The notes under the pieces were generated by a model. That model was not told where the DNA came from and did not search any database. It saw only the letters and a program-made list of their open reading frames with translations. A DNA stretch of 64,000 nt from Choristoneura fumiferana (lineage: Eukaryota; Arthropoda; Insecta; Lepidoptera; Tortricidae): positions 13,621,020-13,685,019 of the forward strand of contig NC_133492.1 in NCBI RefSeq assembly GCF_025370935.1. Direction: 5' to 3'. Positions 44,191-56,021 of the stretch are shown in pieces. Numbering within the stretch: position 1 is the first letter of the stretch; each line of letters begins with the position of its first letter. Both the position numbers and the translations under genes were made by a program.

Positions 44191-47100
44191 ACAGGAATCT
44201 AGACACGAATTTTTCCTATGCATAAACCTAAATTGTAATTACAAAATCATTTTCAAAACCTTTCACTTTCACTTAAAAACTGTTATGATTATAACTGAGA
44301 GGTAAAAACGCGGTAAAACCTCCAACAAACACAAACAAAACCGTGACCCAAAGTCGTTTTAAACCTACTCGACCTATAATATATTCGAGATCCTAAATCT
44401 CTTTAACGAAGCAACGGCCAACTGTTCCATGATTCACGTAAATGTTTTTACCTCTGTCCAAATGAGACTGCGAATCCAGCAAGGGCTGGGTAAAATTGGA
44501 TTCATTATTGATTCAAAAAGGTCAACCCGCGTGCGGTAACCCGGCGCGATACATGAGACCTGTGGAATTGAGAATAACACGGGCCGTAGTGCAGTTACGG
44601 CTCTGCGGTGACGGTTATTGGTACGAACAATAGTTAAATCATATTTCAATCAATTCACATTGCCTGTGTTTAATATTGTTCTAGTGATAAGCCGCGTAAA
44701 TTGAGAAATATTAGTTACAACGAACAAAAACACCCAAACCAACAATCTAAATAATTATATCTGTCTATTATAATTATATTAATACAGTTTGGTCGAGTAT
44801 TGGTGTAGGACAGAGTTCGATTGCATATAACAAGCAATTTTGTTTTGAAATTCACTTACTTTTAGCTTGTACTTATTATGCGATTGGACCCAGCTCTCCA
44901 GCATTTTAGCCCGCCTTTTAATTCAAAGGAAGCATTTTTCTCTGACGTAATTTTTGTTTGGGTCTTCTTGTTTGGAAATTTGGATGAAAATAATGTGTGA
45001 GAGAGATGTGAATGAAATAAGAGAAAACAAGACAAGATCAGTGTGCACAGCGACTGAATCACAGTTTGTCATTTATACGAGTTCTTATTTAATAATTCCT
45101 GGTATGTCATGAAAACCCTAATTGTTTTGCTTCTATTCCAGATGCCTTATTGTCTTACACACTCGGAATCACCATTTCTTTCCCTTTCACATTATAGGAT
45201 GAGAGTAGGAGACGGTGAATGCGATCGCAAGCGCCAGAACGTTGAGCGGCAATTACACTAAGTCGTTCGCCGTATGCTGTATGCGGCGATCGAAAAAGTG
45301 TAAAGAAAGTAGTAGTCGGCCGCATTCCGCGACCGACAACTGCCACCGCCTCACCACCGCCTAGTTAAGTGAATTACCTTAGGCGGTCAGACTAATGTGA
45401 AGACGACGTTCGTTGGCCTAAGTAGTTTGAAACAAGATCGAGAGAATGTAGTGTATCTAAGAATAAGTAATGGTGTGTAATGCCGCTTTAAACAATACGG
45501 CTACAGATTACGACACTTTATTTGTTTTCTCTTTACCAGAAAGCTACAAACAATTTCATGTCAACATGAAGTCTTCCCATGTTCGATTATCTATCGTAAT
45601 AAAAATAAAGCTAGATATTCGTTACATCTGCGCATCACCCGTCCCCTTATCACTCCGTAGACCCGAAAATAATGTCAGCCAAACTTGTTTCTGATTCGTC
45701 GTTCAGAGGCAACTTGTTTCGGGGCCTCTATTACGGGGTCCTGCGGGATTTGAGGTTTCCTTAAATAGATCCGCCTAGGGGAAGACCTTACAAAAATACA
45801 CGGATTTCCTGTCCTTTCTACAGACTGCCCGAAGATTGGAGATTAATGGCACGCATCAAAGTTGTCAATGGTTATTTTTTGGAGTTCATTGTTTTAAGGG
45901 ATTTGATGAAATATAACATGCAATATTCATATAGGCATACGATAAGATTACTAATAACGTAATCTTACTATTATAGTTTAAAGTTTAAATTCTTTTGCAG
46001 GTCTTCTAACTAAGGCTGATTCAAGCATTAACAAGCATTTTTTTTATCTTTATTTTTTTATCTGTGGTAAGTTCGCAAGAAATCACATAAATGATTTATT
46101 TATGTTGCACGTATTAATTCAAAATAAATTATTAAAGATTAAAAAAATATTTAATAACTCTAATAAAATAAAGCGATACGAGTAGGTACAATGTTCTCCA
46201 TAATTTTGTACTGGAGATCTCAAAAGTTGTATATCTATATTTAACGAGCTAATTTGTAAATAAAAAACAATATTCAATTTTTGCTAGGTTTAAATTGTGC
46301 AAATTTAATGTCTAAGGCGTTAATTAACTAAAATAATGTAAATAGACATAAGCGGTTGCGTCATAGGTACAGCAAATAAAAGAATATCAATACCCGTAAG
46401 GAGCTCCGTATTTAGCTTCACTCTATAATTCTATCAGGCAATTACACTACATATTGAGAAATAATAACAAACTCTGTATTCCACACGTAAATGGTATCGG
46501 GATATCTAAAATTTATTTCGCACTCAAAAGGAAATGAGATTATGTTTCAATAACAAACGTATTCCGGGCTACATGCTGCGAATAAAAAGTTGCATCCCAG
46601 AATTTATTTATCGCCCGGCAACGAACTATTGATACTACTTTTGTGCGATTGCTTTGAATTACGACGTGTCATGTGGGTTTTGAATAACAGAGTGTTCATT
46701 TCAAAAACATTTTGGTTTTGTATTTCGAAGCTTGCTCGGATTCACATCGGATGGTGACACTTTAACGATAAGACGCGATCGACCACATTGGATCGATTTG
46801 ATCCATTAGGTCAAATTGTCTAAATTACCTTTATGTCTATTACCTGAATATCTAGTCGGTCTCCGTTCATCCATTTTCTGGTTCGTCAATTTTAATTCTT
46901 TGACCCAAAGTCAACGGAGCGGCGCTCCGCGGAGCTCCTATCCCGCGTGGCTAAGGCGCATCCCGCCTTGACGCAACTCTAACCTAATGTTTATTATCTA
47001 TGTTTTTTCAAGTTTCCGGCATAAACAGGTTAGATTAGGACACAAAGCCATAAAAACAGATGAACGGAACAGACAGACTGGACATTAAGGGAATTAGTTC

Positions 47101-48601
47101 TACTCGTAATAGATTGAAACCTTTTACACAAATAACGTCTAAAATCATCACCCTCATCATCAACATTATTAGGGGATTATTAGTTTTGTCGTTGAAATAC
47201 TTGTCAATGGGTTAAAATTCTTTTCGTTGCATTGTTTCTGACCACTCTGTCGCGATATTATTTATGTCTTCTAACTAAGAAATAAAAAAAATGTGGAGCC
47301 AGTGTTTGTTTTTTTCGGGTTAACTAATATTTAACTAGAGAAAAATTAATAATGCCACTAGCTTCCATAAAAAAATACTCCGTGCCATTTTTTCGGGGAC
47401 AAAAGCAAGACAATGAAAAGACTTTTGACCCCATTACTTTTTCAATGTTTTGGTTTCAGATAAAAACTCCAGTATCTTGAATGTATTTTTAGTAATTGAA
47501 CTCTACCTGGAAACATGGTGAGGGTGGAAACAGAATATTTTAATTACAAAACAAACGTTAAATTTGTCACAAAACAAATAATCAGACGGCCGGATGATAA
47601 ATAAATCTCATTTTGTTTGTAAAGGTACAAAAGGCAATAACGGCGGGCTTGATAAGTACCCTCCAAAACAGCCGTGAACAAAATACGTTTGACGAATCGC
47701 GAAACCTGAAAAATATCATTATCTTGAAAACCAAGAATACGTTTATTTATAGAATTTATTCACGTTTTTCGTCTTTGTATACCAAATCAAATTATTTATG
47801 AAAATAATACGTTTGTTTGTAATATAGCGTAACGAAATAAGAGCGTGTAATTTGTAAATACTTATATGTAGCAATGCTTCGGACAGGTATAACTAAGAAC
47901 TAGCATTTATATTTGATACAACAGATAGTAAGCAGCACACACAGCCCAGGTACCACGTGTATAATTTTCTTCTTAGACTCATTTAATCATTGCTTTAATG
48001 TGTAAATAGGATCTTAAACTAATATAAAATATTTCCCGAGCATGAAACCTAGTAGGGCACTGCCGCAGCGTAACTTAAAGCTATTTTTATAATTAAAAAT
48101 TACACAACGAGCGGATAATTTGCAAGTATATTAGGACAATAGCTGTGCCCGCGACTTCGTCCGCGTGGACTTAGATTTATCTCAGTCAGTTATTGTTTTG
48201 ACTGCCTACGTAGCAGCTTACAAAAGATACATGCCATCAAAATGTTCACTTATTCATAGTTATCGAATAAAATACCTGTGATTGTGGACTTATCCCGATT
48301 AGTTTATCTAGATACGGGTGGCTTTCCTGCAACTTTTATCTCATTTTGCTTTTCTACCGCATGACGGGTGGCGTTATTGTTCACGGAATATTTAGTTTAT
48401 TTGAAATCCGATAGATGTCACTGGGATCGAATTAGATGGCGCTATGGTTTGGTTGCCTCAGATCCTATAAAAGGAAGAAGTTGTTTTTTGTTTAATATAC
48501 TTTGCTACGAATGTAAACTGTGTGGAGTTTTATTTCATGAAACCCTATAGTGGACCTCTTCTTTTTGGATTGTACGGGCATTTTACATTATTGTTACCTA
48601 T
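44191..48601. other. 4.4 kb of intergenic DNA, no defensible gene
   Basis: Contains an unnamed repeat shared with 18496 (45141-45260), a GC palindrome gctccgcggagc at about 46926, and an inverted Helitron-like end near 48143-48185 (gctgtgcccgcgacttcgtc). The frames at 44434, 45155, 45470 and 47613 show no domain or splice context I would trust. Confidence 0.4.
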
Positions 48602-49190
48602 TAGGTATCACTAAGGCCCTGGATTCTCAGGCACGTCACACGTGACCGGGGGCGTCTGGGTGTGCTTCGGACCACACGAATTAACGGTGCCTATCCGCTG
48701 CCGGTGGCGTTTCAGAGAAACCACCCTCAAACATTCCCGCACAAAACATTCGGTCGTGGTCAGAGAAAATCATGGCCTAACGGACAGGAGACTCCACTCT
48801 TGGCCTGTGGGACGTGCGTAAAGTGGCTGTCTTGTGTTGAGTTGTCCGTGCGGTCAAACACAATGTGAGCGGAGTGGGCCGATGAAGCAGTTCAGGTTAT
48901 TCAAAAAGGGACTGCGCTGGATGACGTAGACTGAGACAGGTGCGTGTATATTTTGTGGAGAATTACCTCTTAATATGCAACTTCAATGAGAGAGTCGTGG
49001 CTATGGTGATACACGTCCTTTACGGCGTGTGAACACAAAATTGGAGTACCGATGCTATTCTCTTCTACTTCATGGAGATGTCCTGTGTTTTCCCTGTATT
49101 CGCTAACAATCTCTTTTAAGAGGACCAAGAGAATCAGGCGCGCGGCGCCCTCAACACCCTCCAACCCAAGCTGAATTCTATTGGATATGC
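48602..49190. other. GC-rich, gene-like segment of unknown origin
   Basis: About 590 bases with clearly higher GC than the surroundings and several overlapping open frames, on plus at 48662-48868 and minus at 48970-49164. No frame is open throughout and no domain is recognised. It may be a decayed retroelement body, given the LINE tail that follows at 49229. Confidence 0.35.
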
Positions 49191-49228
49191 TTAATCAACC
49201 ACAACTCACGTTGGTTACGCATTTTCAT

Positions 49229-49495
49229 CATCATCAGCCGGAAGACGTCCACTGCTGAACAAATGCCTCCCCCTTAGAACGCCACAATGAACGACAACGC
49301 GCCACTTGCATGCACCGGTTTCCCGCAATTTTTACAATATCGTCAGTCCACCTGGTGGGAGGCCTGCCAACGCTTCGCCCTCGGTTCGTGGTCGCCACTC
49401 GTAGACTTTACTCTCGGTTATCTGTTCTTCCAGCTATGTGGCCCGCCCATTATTACCACTTCCACTTGCATATTTTCCTTGCATATTTAGCTATG
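49229..49495 (-). pseudogene. RTE-type LINE 3' end, reverse
   Basis: Starts catcatcatcagccggaaga, cgtccactgctgaacaaatg and runs through cctggtgggaggcctgccaa. It is the inverse of 50785-51032, so the two copies of one subfamily face each other across the assembly gap. Confidence 0.8.
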
Positions 49496-49504
49496 TCGGT
49501 GTTA

Positions 49505-49652
49505 TGTTAATCCAAAAAAACTATGTACCTACAATACATCAATGAAAACCACATCCACGTCGGTTAAGCCATTCCTGGGATTATCGCGAGCAAACGCACA
49601 ACCAAACAAACTGACAAACAGACAATTTTAAAAATCATTGTTTTGGGTTCTA
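49505..49652 (+). repeat. Repeat X, copy 1
   Basis: atgttaatccaaa ... tgaaaaccacatccacgtcg, gcgagcaaacgcac, (GACAAACA)n and ttgttttgggttct. Diverged copy 2 is at 51533-51692. Confidence 0.6.
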
Positions 49653-49903
49653 ATGAGCTTATAAATATTTACCATTGTAATAGTTTTTGCAAATATTTTC
49701 AATGTAATACATTACTAACAGATACCGGCCAGTCACGTTTTTATATCTAAGTATACTTTTTTTTAAATCAATTTTTTTTTTGTTTTATATCTATACCTTG
49801 AATCAATCAAATTCTAAAATAGCACATTCTGATACCAAGATGGCAGCGCGTCTTCGTCTAACTAACTCACATGCACATAACTAAATGAACCCTATTTATT
49901 ATG
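49653..49903 (+). repeat. Direct repeat, copy A (left of the gap)
   Basis: Nearly identical to 51033-51290, differing mainly in T-run lengths and a missing base near the end. It runs straight into the N gap at the same word, atttattatg, at which copy B continues into unique sequence. Confidence 0.9.
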
Positions 49904-50172
49904 NNNNNNNNNNNNNNNNNNNNNNNNNNNNNNNNNNNNNNNNNNNNNNNNNNNNNNNNNNNNNNNNNNNNNNNNNNNNNNNNNNNNNNNNNNNNNNNNN
50001 NNNNNNNNNNNNNNNNNNNNNNNNNNNNNNNNNNNNNNNNNNNNNNNNNNNNNNNNNNNNNNNNNNNNNNNNNNNNNNNNNNNNNNNNNNNNNNNNNNNN
50101 NNNNNNNNNNNNNNNNNNNNNNNNNNNNNNNNNNNNNNNNNNNNNNNNNNNNNNNNNNNNNNNNNNNNNNNN
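49904..50172. other. Assembly gap (269 N)
   Basis: Unknown sequence. Open frames reported across it would be artefacts. Confidence 1.
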
Positions 50173-51032
50173 TCCGAAACTGTTCACAAATGCGTTGGAG
50201 GACGTTTTTCAAGCTCTTGACTGGAACAGGTTCGGCATCAATATCAACGGCGAGTACATCACCATCTTCGTTTTGCCGATGATATAGTCATAATGGCGGA
50301 GTCGCTGGAGGAGCGCTCGAATACTTGCTCAGTGACTCAGTATCGATCTCCAAACAAGTGGGTCTTAAGATGAACATGGACAAGACTAAAATCATGTCAA
50401 ATGTCCATGTCACACCCCGTGCCGTTATCGTGGAGCGATGTACTCGAAGTTGTTGACCACTATTGTTTACCTTGGACAATTGTCCAGTTGGTAGGGTCCA
50501 ACTTCGACAAAGAGGTCGCCCGAAGAATCCAACTCGGAATGGGCAGCGTTCGGGAAACTTCGTGATGTCTTCTCGTCCAATATTCCGCAGTGCCTGAAGA
50601 CTAGAGTCTTCGACCAGTGTGTTGTTGCCAGTGATGACTTATGGCGCTGAGACGTGTCCTTAACTGTTGGCCTCTTAGAGAGGCTCAAAGTCACGCAACG
50701 AGCTATGGAGAGACTATGCTGGAGTTTCTTGCGCGATAGAATCCGGAATACGAAATTCGTCGAAGAACTAAAGTCACTGACATAGCTGGAAAAATATGCA
50801 AATTGAAGTGGCATGGCAGGCCAATCGCTCGAAGAACATATAACCGTTGGGAGAAAAGTCCTCGAGTGGCGACACGAACCGGAAGACGAAGCGTTGGCAG
50901 GCCTCCACCAGGTGACTGACGACATCGTGAGAGTGGCGGGAAACCGGTGGATGCAAGTGGCAAGTTGTCGTTCATTGTGGCTTTCTAAGGGGGAGGCCTT
51001 TGTCCAGCAGTGGACGTCTTCGGTGATTGATG
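50173..51032 (+). pseudogene. RTE-type LINE: reverse transcriptase core to 3' end, frameshifted
   Basis: The gap cuts the 5' side. Visible reverse transcriptase parts are LFTNALEDVF, the FADDIV catalytic core at 50271-50288 (Phe-Ala-Asp-Asp), a KQVGLKMN and KTK stretch, VYLGQ, TRVFDQCV and TYGAE region, then KICKLKWHWAG and the EAFVQQW tail. The pieces lie in different frames, so several small indels have broken the reading frame. The copy ends with tgattgatgatgag. It moved by target-primed reverse transcription when active. Confidence 0.85.
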
Positions 51033-51290
51033 ATGAGCTTATAAATATTTACCATTGTAATAGTTTTTGCAAATATTTTCAATGTAATACATTACTAACA
51101 GATACCGGCCAGTCACAGTTTTTTATATCTAAGTATACCTTTTTTTTAAATCAAATCATTTTTTTGTTTTTTATATCTATACCTTGAATCAATCAAATTC
51201 TAAAATAGCACATTCTGATACCAAGATGGCAGCGCGTCTTCGTCTAACTAACTCACATGCACATAACTAAGATGAACCCTATTTATTATG
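51033..51290 (+). repeat. Direct repeat, copy B (right of the LINE)
   Basis: Partner of 49653-49903. It begins exactly where the LINE tail ends, so it is the downstream flank of the insertion site. Confidence 0.9.
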
Positions 51291-51532
51291 GTCGACGATA
51301 TCGTTGTCAGCCCATCTTATGTTTGAAAATAATTTCTACGAACTATCCATTTATCGAATTTAATATCCCTGAAAGATTTTTTTACAGAAGTGACTATAAT
51401 ATTAATCAAAACTTTAATAGATAACCGAAGTTTTCGCGAAATCAGCAACGATTCTTCGAAAAGTGTTCGACATAATTCTTTAAATTGACATATCTTTTTT
51501 TTGTGAACCGATTCGAATGAATCAAACACTAA

Positions 51533-51692
51533 ATGTTAATCCAAAGCAAGGACAACACATCAGTGAAAACCGCATCCTTCTACGTTGAGTGGTTTCTGAG
51601 ATTAGCGTGTGCAAACGCACAGGCAAACAGACAAACAGATAAACAGACAATAATTCTAAAAAAAACATTGTTTTGGGTTCTATTGCGCTAGC
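51533..51692 (+). repeat. Repeat X, copy 2
   Basis: Same series as 49505-49652 at roughly three-quarters identity, so an independent old insertion rather than part of the recent duplication. Confidence 0.6.
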
Positions 51693-51919
51693 ATAGGCCC
51701 CTAGTAATTTCCAATAATTATAAGCATACATTTTGTATGAATCCGATACCATTTATGACTTTAGAGCAACGCGGGCTTCCTACGGAGGAGTAGCCATTCG
51801 CGCGTTCCCCTCTGTCAAAGTACAAGCCCAACTGGGCATACGAATTTTATAAAACAAGCGCCCTCGGATTTCAAACTGGACCGAATTGAGTCCGCGAGTG
51901 AAAGCGCAGTAGTTCAAAA

Positions 51920-52002
51920 ATGCCGAATTGTTCAGTTTTTCTGCTGTAAAAAGAGATCAGGGACAGCTTGCAAAAAGATGGTTTACATTTCACATGTAAG
52001 TA
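51920..52002 (+). pseudogene. THAP-type zinc finger, first exon, frameshifted
   Basis: ATG opens MPNCSV. One surplus T in the run at 51936-51940 breaks the frame. After it the sequence reads CCKKRSG ... KKMVYISH, which fits the THAP start (C-x2-4-C, then basic residues before an FxFP block). Near the end GTAAGT provides a donor, with the intron starting near 51995. THAP fingers bind DNA and begin P-element transposases and related host proteins. The second exon was not found. Confidence 0.45.
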
Positions 52003-53096
52003 ATTGTTATCGTTATTTCTATTTAATTACATTTAAACAACAGTCGTACATTTTTATGACAATATTATTGTCGGATTCGTTTACCAACATCGAGTCCGCA
52101 ATCCGTACAAATTTGGATCGATTAAGCGATAATTCGACTTTTCGCCGATGAACAACTTAGTGTTTTTGGGTAAGCCGCGAATTTTGACCAATTTGGACGT
52201 TTTCAAATTTGGAACGCTGATAAAAAAAACTGATAACACCTAGAGTTATATTTTTTTTTTTATTATATGACACGATATAAACTCTCAAGTCCAAATGAGA
52301 TAATTGATTTTAAACCCTTTTAAAAAAAATAAAAAATATTTAACCGTCCAAAACGTAAACGAAAAATTGACTATTTTTTTTGACCATGAGTACTTAATAC
52401 CTTATTATTTTTTCATGCTATTTAACTTCTCATGATCATGATTTTGTTTAACAAAATTTTATGATATAACGATAGTCCTACCGATTGCGGAATCATGATA
52501 ATCAAATAATTTTCATGTTTTATATTTATTTCTTTTCACGTGCCAAAAACCACGTTTTCGTTACGAATACTTAGGTGACGCTTAATTAAGCTACCTTAAC
52601 GCCAATTTCGGTAGAAATTTGTTTTGTACACTGGCAACTATACTCTAATAGGGCAACATCGATGAGATAAATAAATCTCATCAGTTTGTTGACAAACAGC
52701 CATCAAAAGTGACGCGGCTTTTTTTCGAAAAAAACGTCGAAAGTGCTTTTCGATTTTAAGGTAAGTAGTGATTATTTTTAACTGGTTGTTTTTTCATACG
52801 ATAGGGTAAACTTTTCCATGTAAGTGCATGTGTTATTATGTACAAAATGTCGTTATTCACCATGATAAAACGATTTTTTGTATAAAAATACGTTACACTT
52901 TCTTTACGATTACGTTACATTTTTACAAAACCCTACGTATTTTGTACATAACGTAACGAAAAAATGTGGTAAAGGGAAGTTCACACTGAAAAATTCTAAC
53001 TTACACCAGTTTATTATTAGGTTTCCAATGACTGCACGCACAGTAAGTTAGTTAGATGGATATTTGAAGTTAAATAAATTTTAATCTGTAGGTGCA

Positions 53097-53303
53097 GATC
53101 GCACAAGAGAATTGTGGCGAGTTCTGTGTTCACGTCCTGCTTACATGCATAGCGTATTTAAAGTGAGAGACAAACGGAGAGATTCATTAGTTCATTTGTT
53201 ACCTAAACTTAATAATCATAATAATTTATTTCCAAAAACATCTTTTAACATTGTCCACTTAACTAAGATACTACTTCCTAAATTGGTAAAACCTGTGATT
53301 TAG
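53097..53303 (+). CDS. Exon-like open frame inside the transposon, unrecognised
   Basis: An acceptor-like taatctgtag precedes GADRTRELWRVLCSRPAYMH, then FKVRDKRRDSLVHLLPK and a stop at 53301-53303. The first 40 residues look coding (charged, aromatic). It is not in phase with the THAP exon unless another exon lies between. It could be part of a transposase C-terminus. Confidence 0.3.
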   Translation, partial: DRTRELWRVLCSRPAYMHSVFKVRDKRRDSLVHLLPKLNNHNNLFPKTSFNIVHLTKILLPKLVKPVI

Positions 53304-53371
53304 GTTTTGGCCATTTCTTTGAGGTATTTAATAGCTTGTACAGTCGAAGGCACAGCATGCTCACAACTAGG

Positions 53372-53631
53372 TGGTACGACCTTGTGCAAGTCCGCCCGGA
53401 TTGCTACCACCATCTTCCTCGCTAATCCTGCCGTGAAGCAGCAGTGCTTGCACTGTTGTGTTTCGGCGTTTTGTGAGTAAGACAGCCGGTAAAATTACTG
53501 GCACGTGAGGTATCCATATAGGCCTCTAGGTTGGCAACGCGTCTGCAATACCCCTGGCGTTGCAGATTTTTATGGGCGGTGTGATCTCTTACTCATTTGA
53601 TCGTTTGCCATCCAGTCGAATAAAAAAAAAC
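53372..53631 (+). mobile_element. Family R SINE-like repeat nested in the transposon
   Basis: acgaccttgtgcaagtccgc, gattgctaccaccatcttcc, cagcagtgcttgcactgttg, then cagtcgaataaaaaaaaac. The forward orientation shows the poly(A) tail directly. Confidence 0.8.
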
Positions 53632-53690
53632 AACATCCAAATTCGTTTATGCTTATAAATGTGCACCTTATTGTCAGTGTTAGAGAGGCA

Positions 53691-54023
53691 TTAAAGATAC
53701 ACTTTTGAAAGATGTTCGTCAACTAGAGGTACTTCTACTTCCACATTCTCATGTTTAGCTCTATAAATCTCATATAGGACAGATTTTAGATCAGTATCGT
53801 CAGAAAGTCTAGTAAAACTAAAAAAACTTCACTTTATTTATATGACATGTATTTTTTTTTCATACATACGTATCTGATGGGAATTTTTACCAGTTGATCT
53901 AGGCTTTATAAAAATTGCGTTACGTTTTATGGTAAGCCACGTATTTTTTTTATGTTATTTCTATGTCATTGTTTAAAATTCGCGGCCTTACCTTTTACTG
54001 TCAATGTGTGAGTTTTGAGTCAT
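53691..54023 (-). CDS. Possible two-exon minus-strand gene in the transposon
   Basis: Exon a (54023-53992) begins MTQNSHIDSK and ends at a good donor (AAAAG/GTAAGG). Exon b (53817-53691) follows a poly-T acceptor (gaagtttttttag) and reads SFTRLSDDTDLKSVLYEIYR, AKHENVEVEVPLVDEHLSK, VYL, stop. The join keeps frame (2+1 bases). The residue pattern is acidic and coding-like, but the frame is short and no family is recognised. It runs opposite to the THAP exon, so both cannot belong to one transposase. Confidence 0.3.
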
Positions 54024-54236
54024 CTGTACACGAATTATTAGTGTATTGTTGGATTATTTATGTGTTAACATCGTCATTACAGTCAGTTGGGAGTTTTGTT
54101 TTTGCATGTAAGTGTGCGGATCTGCACTTGTGTGGACATTTCCCCCCGCAACAAACACCAGAACTATTATAAAGGTAATCTACCGCTAAGGCTACTCCCT
54201 TCCAGTAGGAAGCCCGCGTTGCTCTAAGATTCTGAC

Positions 54237-54744
54237 CCATCACAATACGACACGTCAGACAAATTTAACGGGCGTTTTAGATACATTTTATTATTACTTG
54301 CGGCTACGCGTAACACAATGTTGCCTACAAATTTAATTAGCGCTTGAATATTACATTTTATGTTTTCAAGATAGATTTATAGAGTTAGTACCTCTCTTCA
54401 CGTTAATTAATTACACAGGGTGTGTACGATAACTCAATAAAATAACCTTTCAGCATCCGTACATTCAAAAGCAATTTGATATATCAGGGTTAACTGTCGG
54501 TTATGTATTAGCACAAATTATGTAAATTCATAATCCCGCCGTATACACGTCGGCGTGCCCGGTGTAAGCTCTCGTTTGTCATGATAATCTGCAGGAAGCT
54601 AGTTCCATTTCAATTTACATATATATTCAACTGATTTAACACCGAACGTTCGTTGTTTTGTGTCGAAACAGCGTTTGACACTCACTCACGGATCCGCTTT
54701 TCCTTTGTAGGTTTATTATGTACTTAACAAATATTATGAGGAGC
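54237..54744. other. Intergenic DNA
   Basis: No supported feature. Confidence 0.5.
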
Positions 54745-55028
54745 GTAGAAGAACAAGGCCAAGCGAATTAGCTCATTGAAGTGGCAATGGGCAGGCCATA
54801 TACCACGGAGAACGGATGGTCGCTGGGCCCGAAAGGTTCTCGAGTGGAGAAAGTGGATCGACAAGCACAGCGTAGGACGTCCACCAATGAGATGGACGGA
54901 TAGCCTGGTTAAAGTCGCGGGTTCACGGTGAATGCAAGCAGCTTTCAACCGATGCAACTGGAGGTCTAAGGGGGAGGCCTATGTCCAACAGTGGACATCC
55001 TATGGCTGATATGATGATGATGATGATG
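54745..55028 (+). pseudogene. RTE-type LINE 3' end with (TGATGA)n tail
   Basis: gaagtggcaatgggcaggcc, gatggtcgctgggcccgaaa, gcgtaggacgtccaccaatg, aagggggaggcctatgtcca, acagtggacatcctatggct, then six ATG/GAT repeats. It codes for the last ~80 residues of the reverse transcriptase protein with at least one stop. Confidence 0.8.
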
Positions 55029-55714
55029 AAGCTATGGGATCTCTCACTTTTAGTAATGACGTGTAATGCTGTCCCAATCCGAGTGTTGCTGTGTGTGTGT
55101 ATGTTTGCTGACCCGAGTGCTGTTTCTAATAGTGGGACGGTTCAGACGATGTTGTACAACTGGTCTTGTACTCGTAAAGTATGTGTGGCATTTTAGTACA
55201 TAAGTATATTTAGTTAAATAATTCAACGTAATGTTATCTAGTTTACCATTTAAAGGTCATCTAGGATTTTTAAATTAAATCAATTAATTCCCGCTTTCTA
55301 TGAGCTTGTTTGTAATGAAATTCAAAATTGTGTAACCCCGCAATGTAGTAGGTACTAGATCAGTTATATTCAATCTGCGCCCCGCTGAGTTTCTATGAGT
55401 GGCCTACGTGCCATAGTTCCAACCATTTTAACTTATGGACAATCAAAATAAATTCACACTACGGCCTGCTGCATCATGTAGCTACGACGAACTTGTGTCC
55501 AACACGAAAAATAATGGTTAAGTATAGCTGTAGTGAATCCTCACTTTACCCTCATCACTCTATCCTAACCGTACAAAAAAAACAAAGAATTTTGAAACCT
55601 TGTTGCTTATGTATATGTATATATGTGTGTAGATGTACTTTTGTTGTGTTTTGATATTCCGAACTACTGCTAATGCACCACCTGCTGTAATCTAGTTCTT
55701 ACTTCTTTCTGTAA
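55029..55714. other. Intergenic DNA
   Basis: No supported feature. Confidence 0.5.
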
Positions 55715-55858
55715 AAACGGTTGCCTGGAAGAGATCGCTCTTAAGCGATAAGGCCGTCTATTGTTTTCTTTGTAGTTTTATTTCTGTGTACCTGTTTTCT
55801 GTATCGCTGACTATATCTGGTGTACAATAAAGAGTCATTGTATTGTATTGTATTGTAC
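55715..55858 (+). mobile_element. TATTG-tailed repeat, best copy
   Basis: ttgcctggaagagatcgctc, ttaagcgataaggccgtcta, tgtacctgttttctgtatcg, ctggtgtacaataaagagtc, then (ATTGT)4. The pentamer tail indicates a LINE or SINE 3' end. A truncated copy at 58855-58928 and an inverted one at 29320-29405. Confidence 0.65.
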
Positions 55859-56021
55859 CACAAAAATTACTACTTACTATCGTTTTTTGTCTCACTAGAT
55901 GGCGCACTGTTGCGTGAGGTTTTTAAGTATGGCTTTCAAAGTCTGTTATTACGGGCGTAAAAAAAAAGTTTAGATTAAAATCATATTTAATACACCTTAA
56001 AACCGTATCATAAAAATATCG

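Larger units (their letters stand above)
51760..54228. mobile_element. DNA transposon candidate, P-superfamily-like, 2.47 kb
   Basis: Terminal inverted repeats of 24 bp (23 matching) contain AGAGCAACGCGGGCTTCCTA. They start at 51760 and end at 54228, followed on both sides by a looser GGAGTAGCC match. Flanking octamers TTTATGAC (51752-51759) and ATTCTGAC (54229-54236) agree at 6 of 8 bases, as expected for an old 8-bp target duplication. Such duplications are made by P and hAT elements. A THAP-like exon at the left end favours P. No full transposase is visible. A family R repeat at 53372-53631 has inserted inside. Confidence 0.6.

Noticed and set aside
49867..50287. Four open frames of 106-128 codons on both strands
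   Set aside because: They are almost entirely X residues across the N gap and so are artefacts.
52675..52765. Possible promoter and 5' UTR exon (tcagtttg start-like, GTAAGT donor)
   Set aside because: An initiator-like word and one donor are too common in this composition, and no coding exon connects in a supported way.
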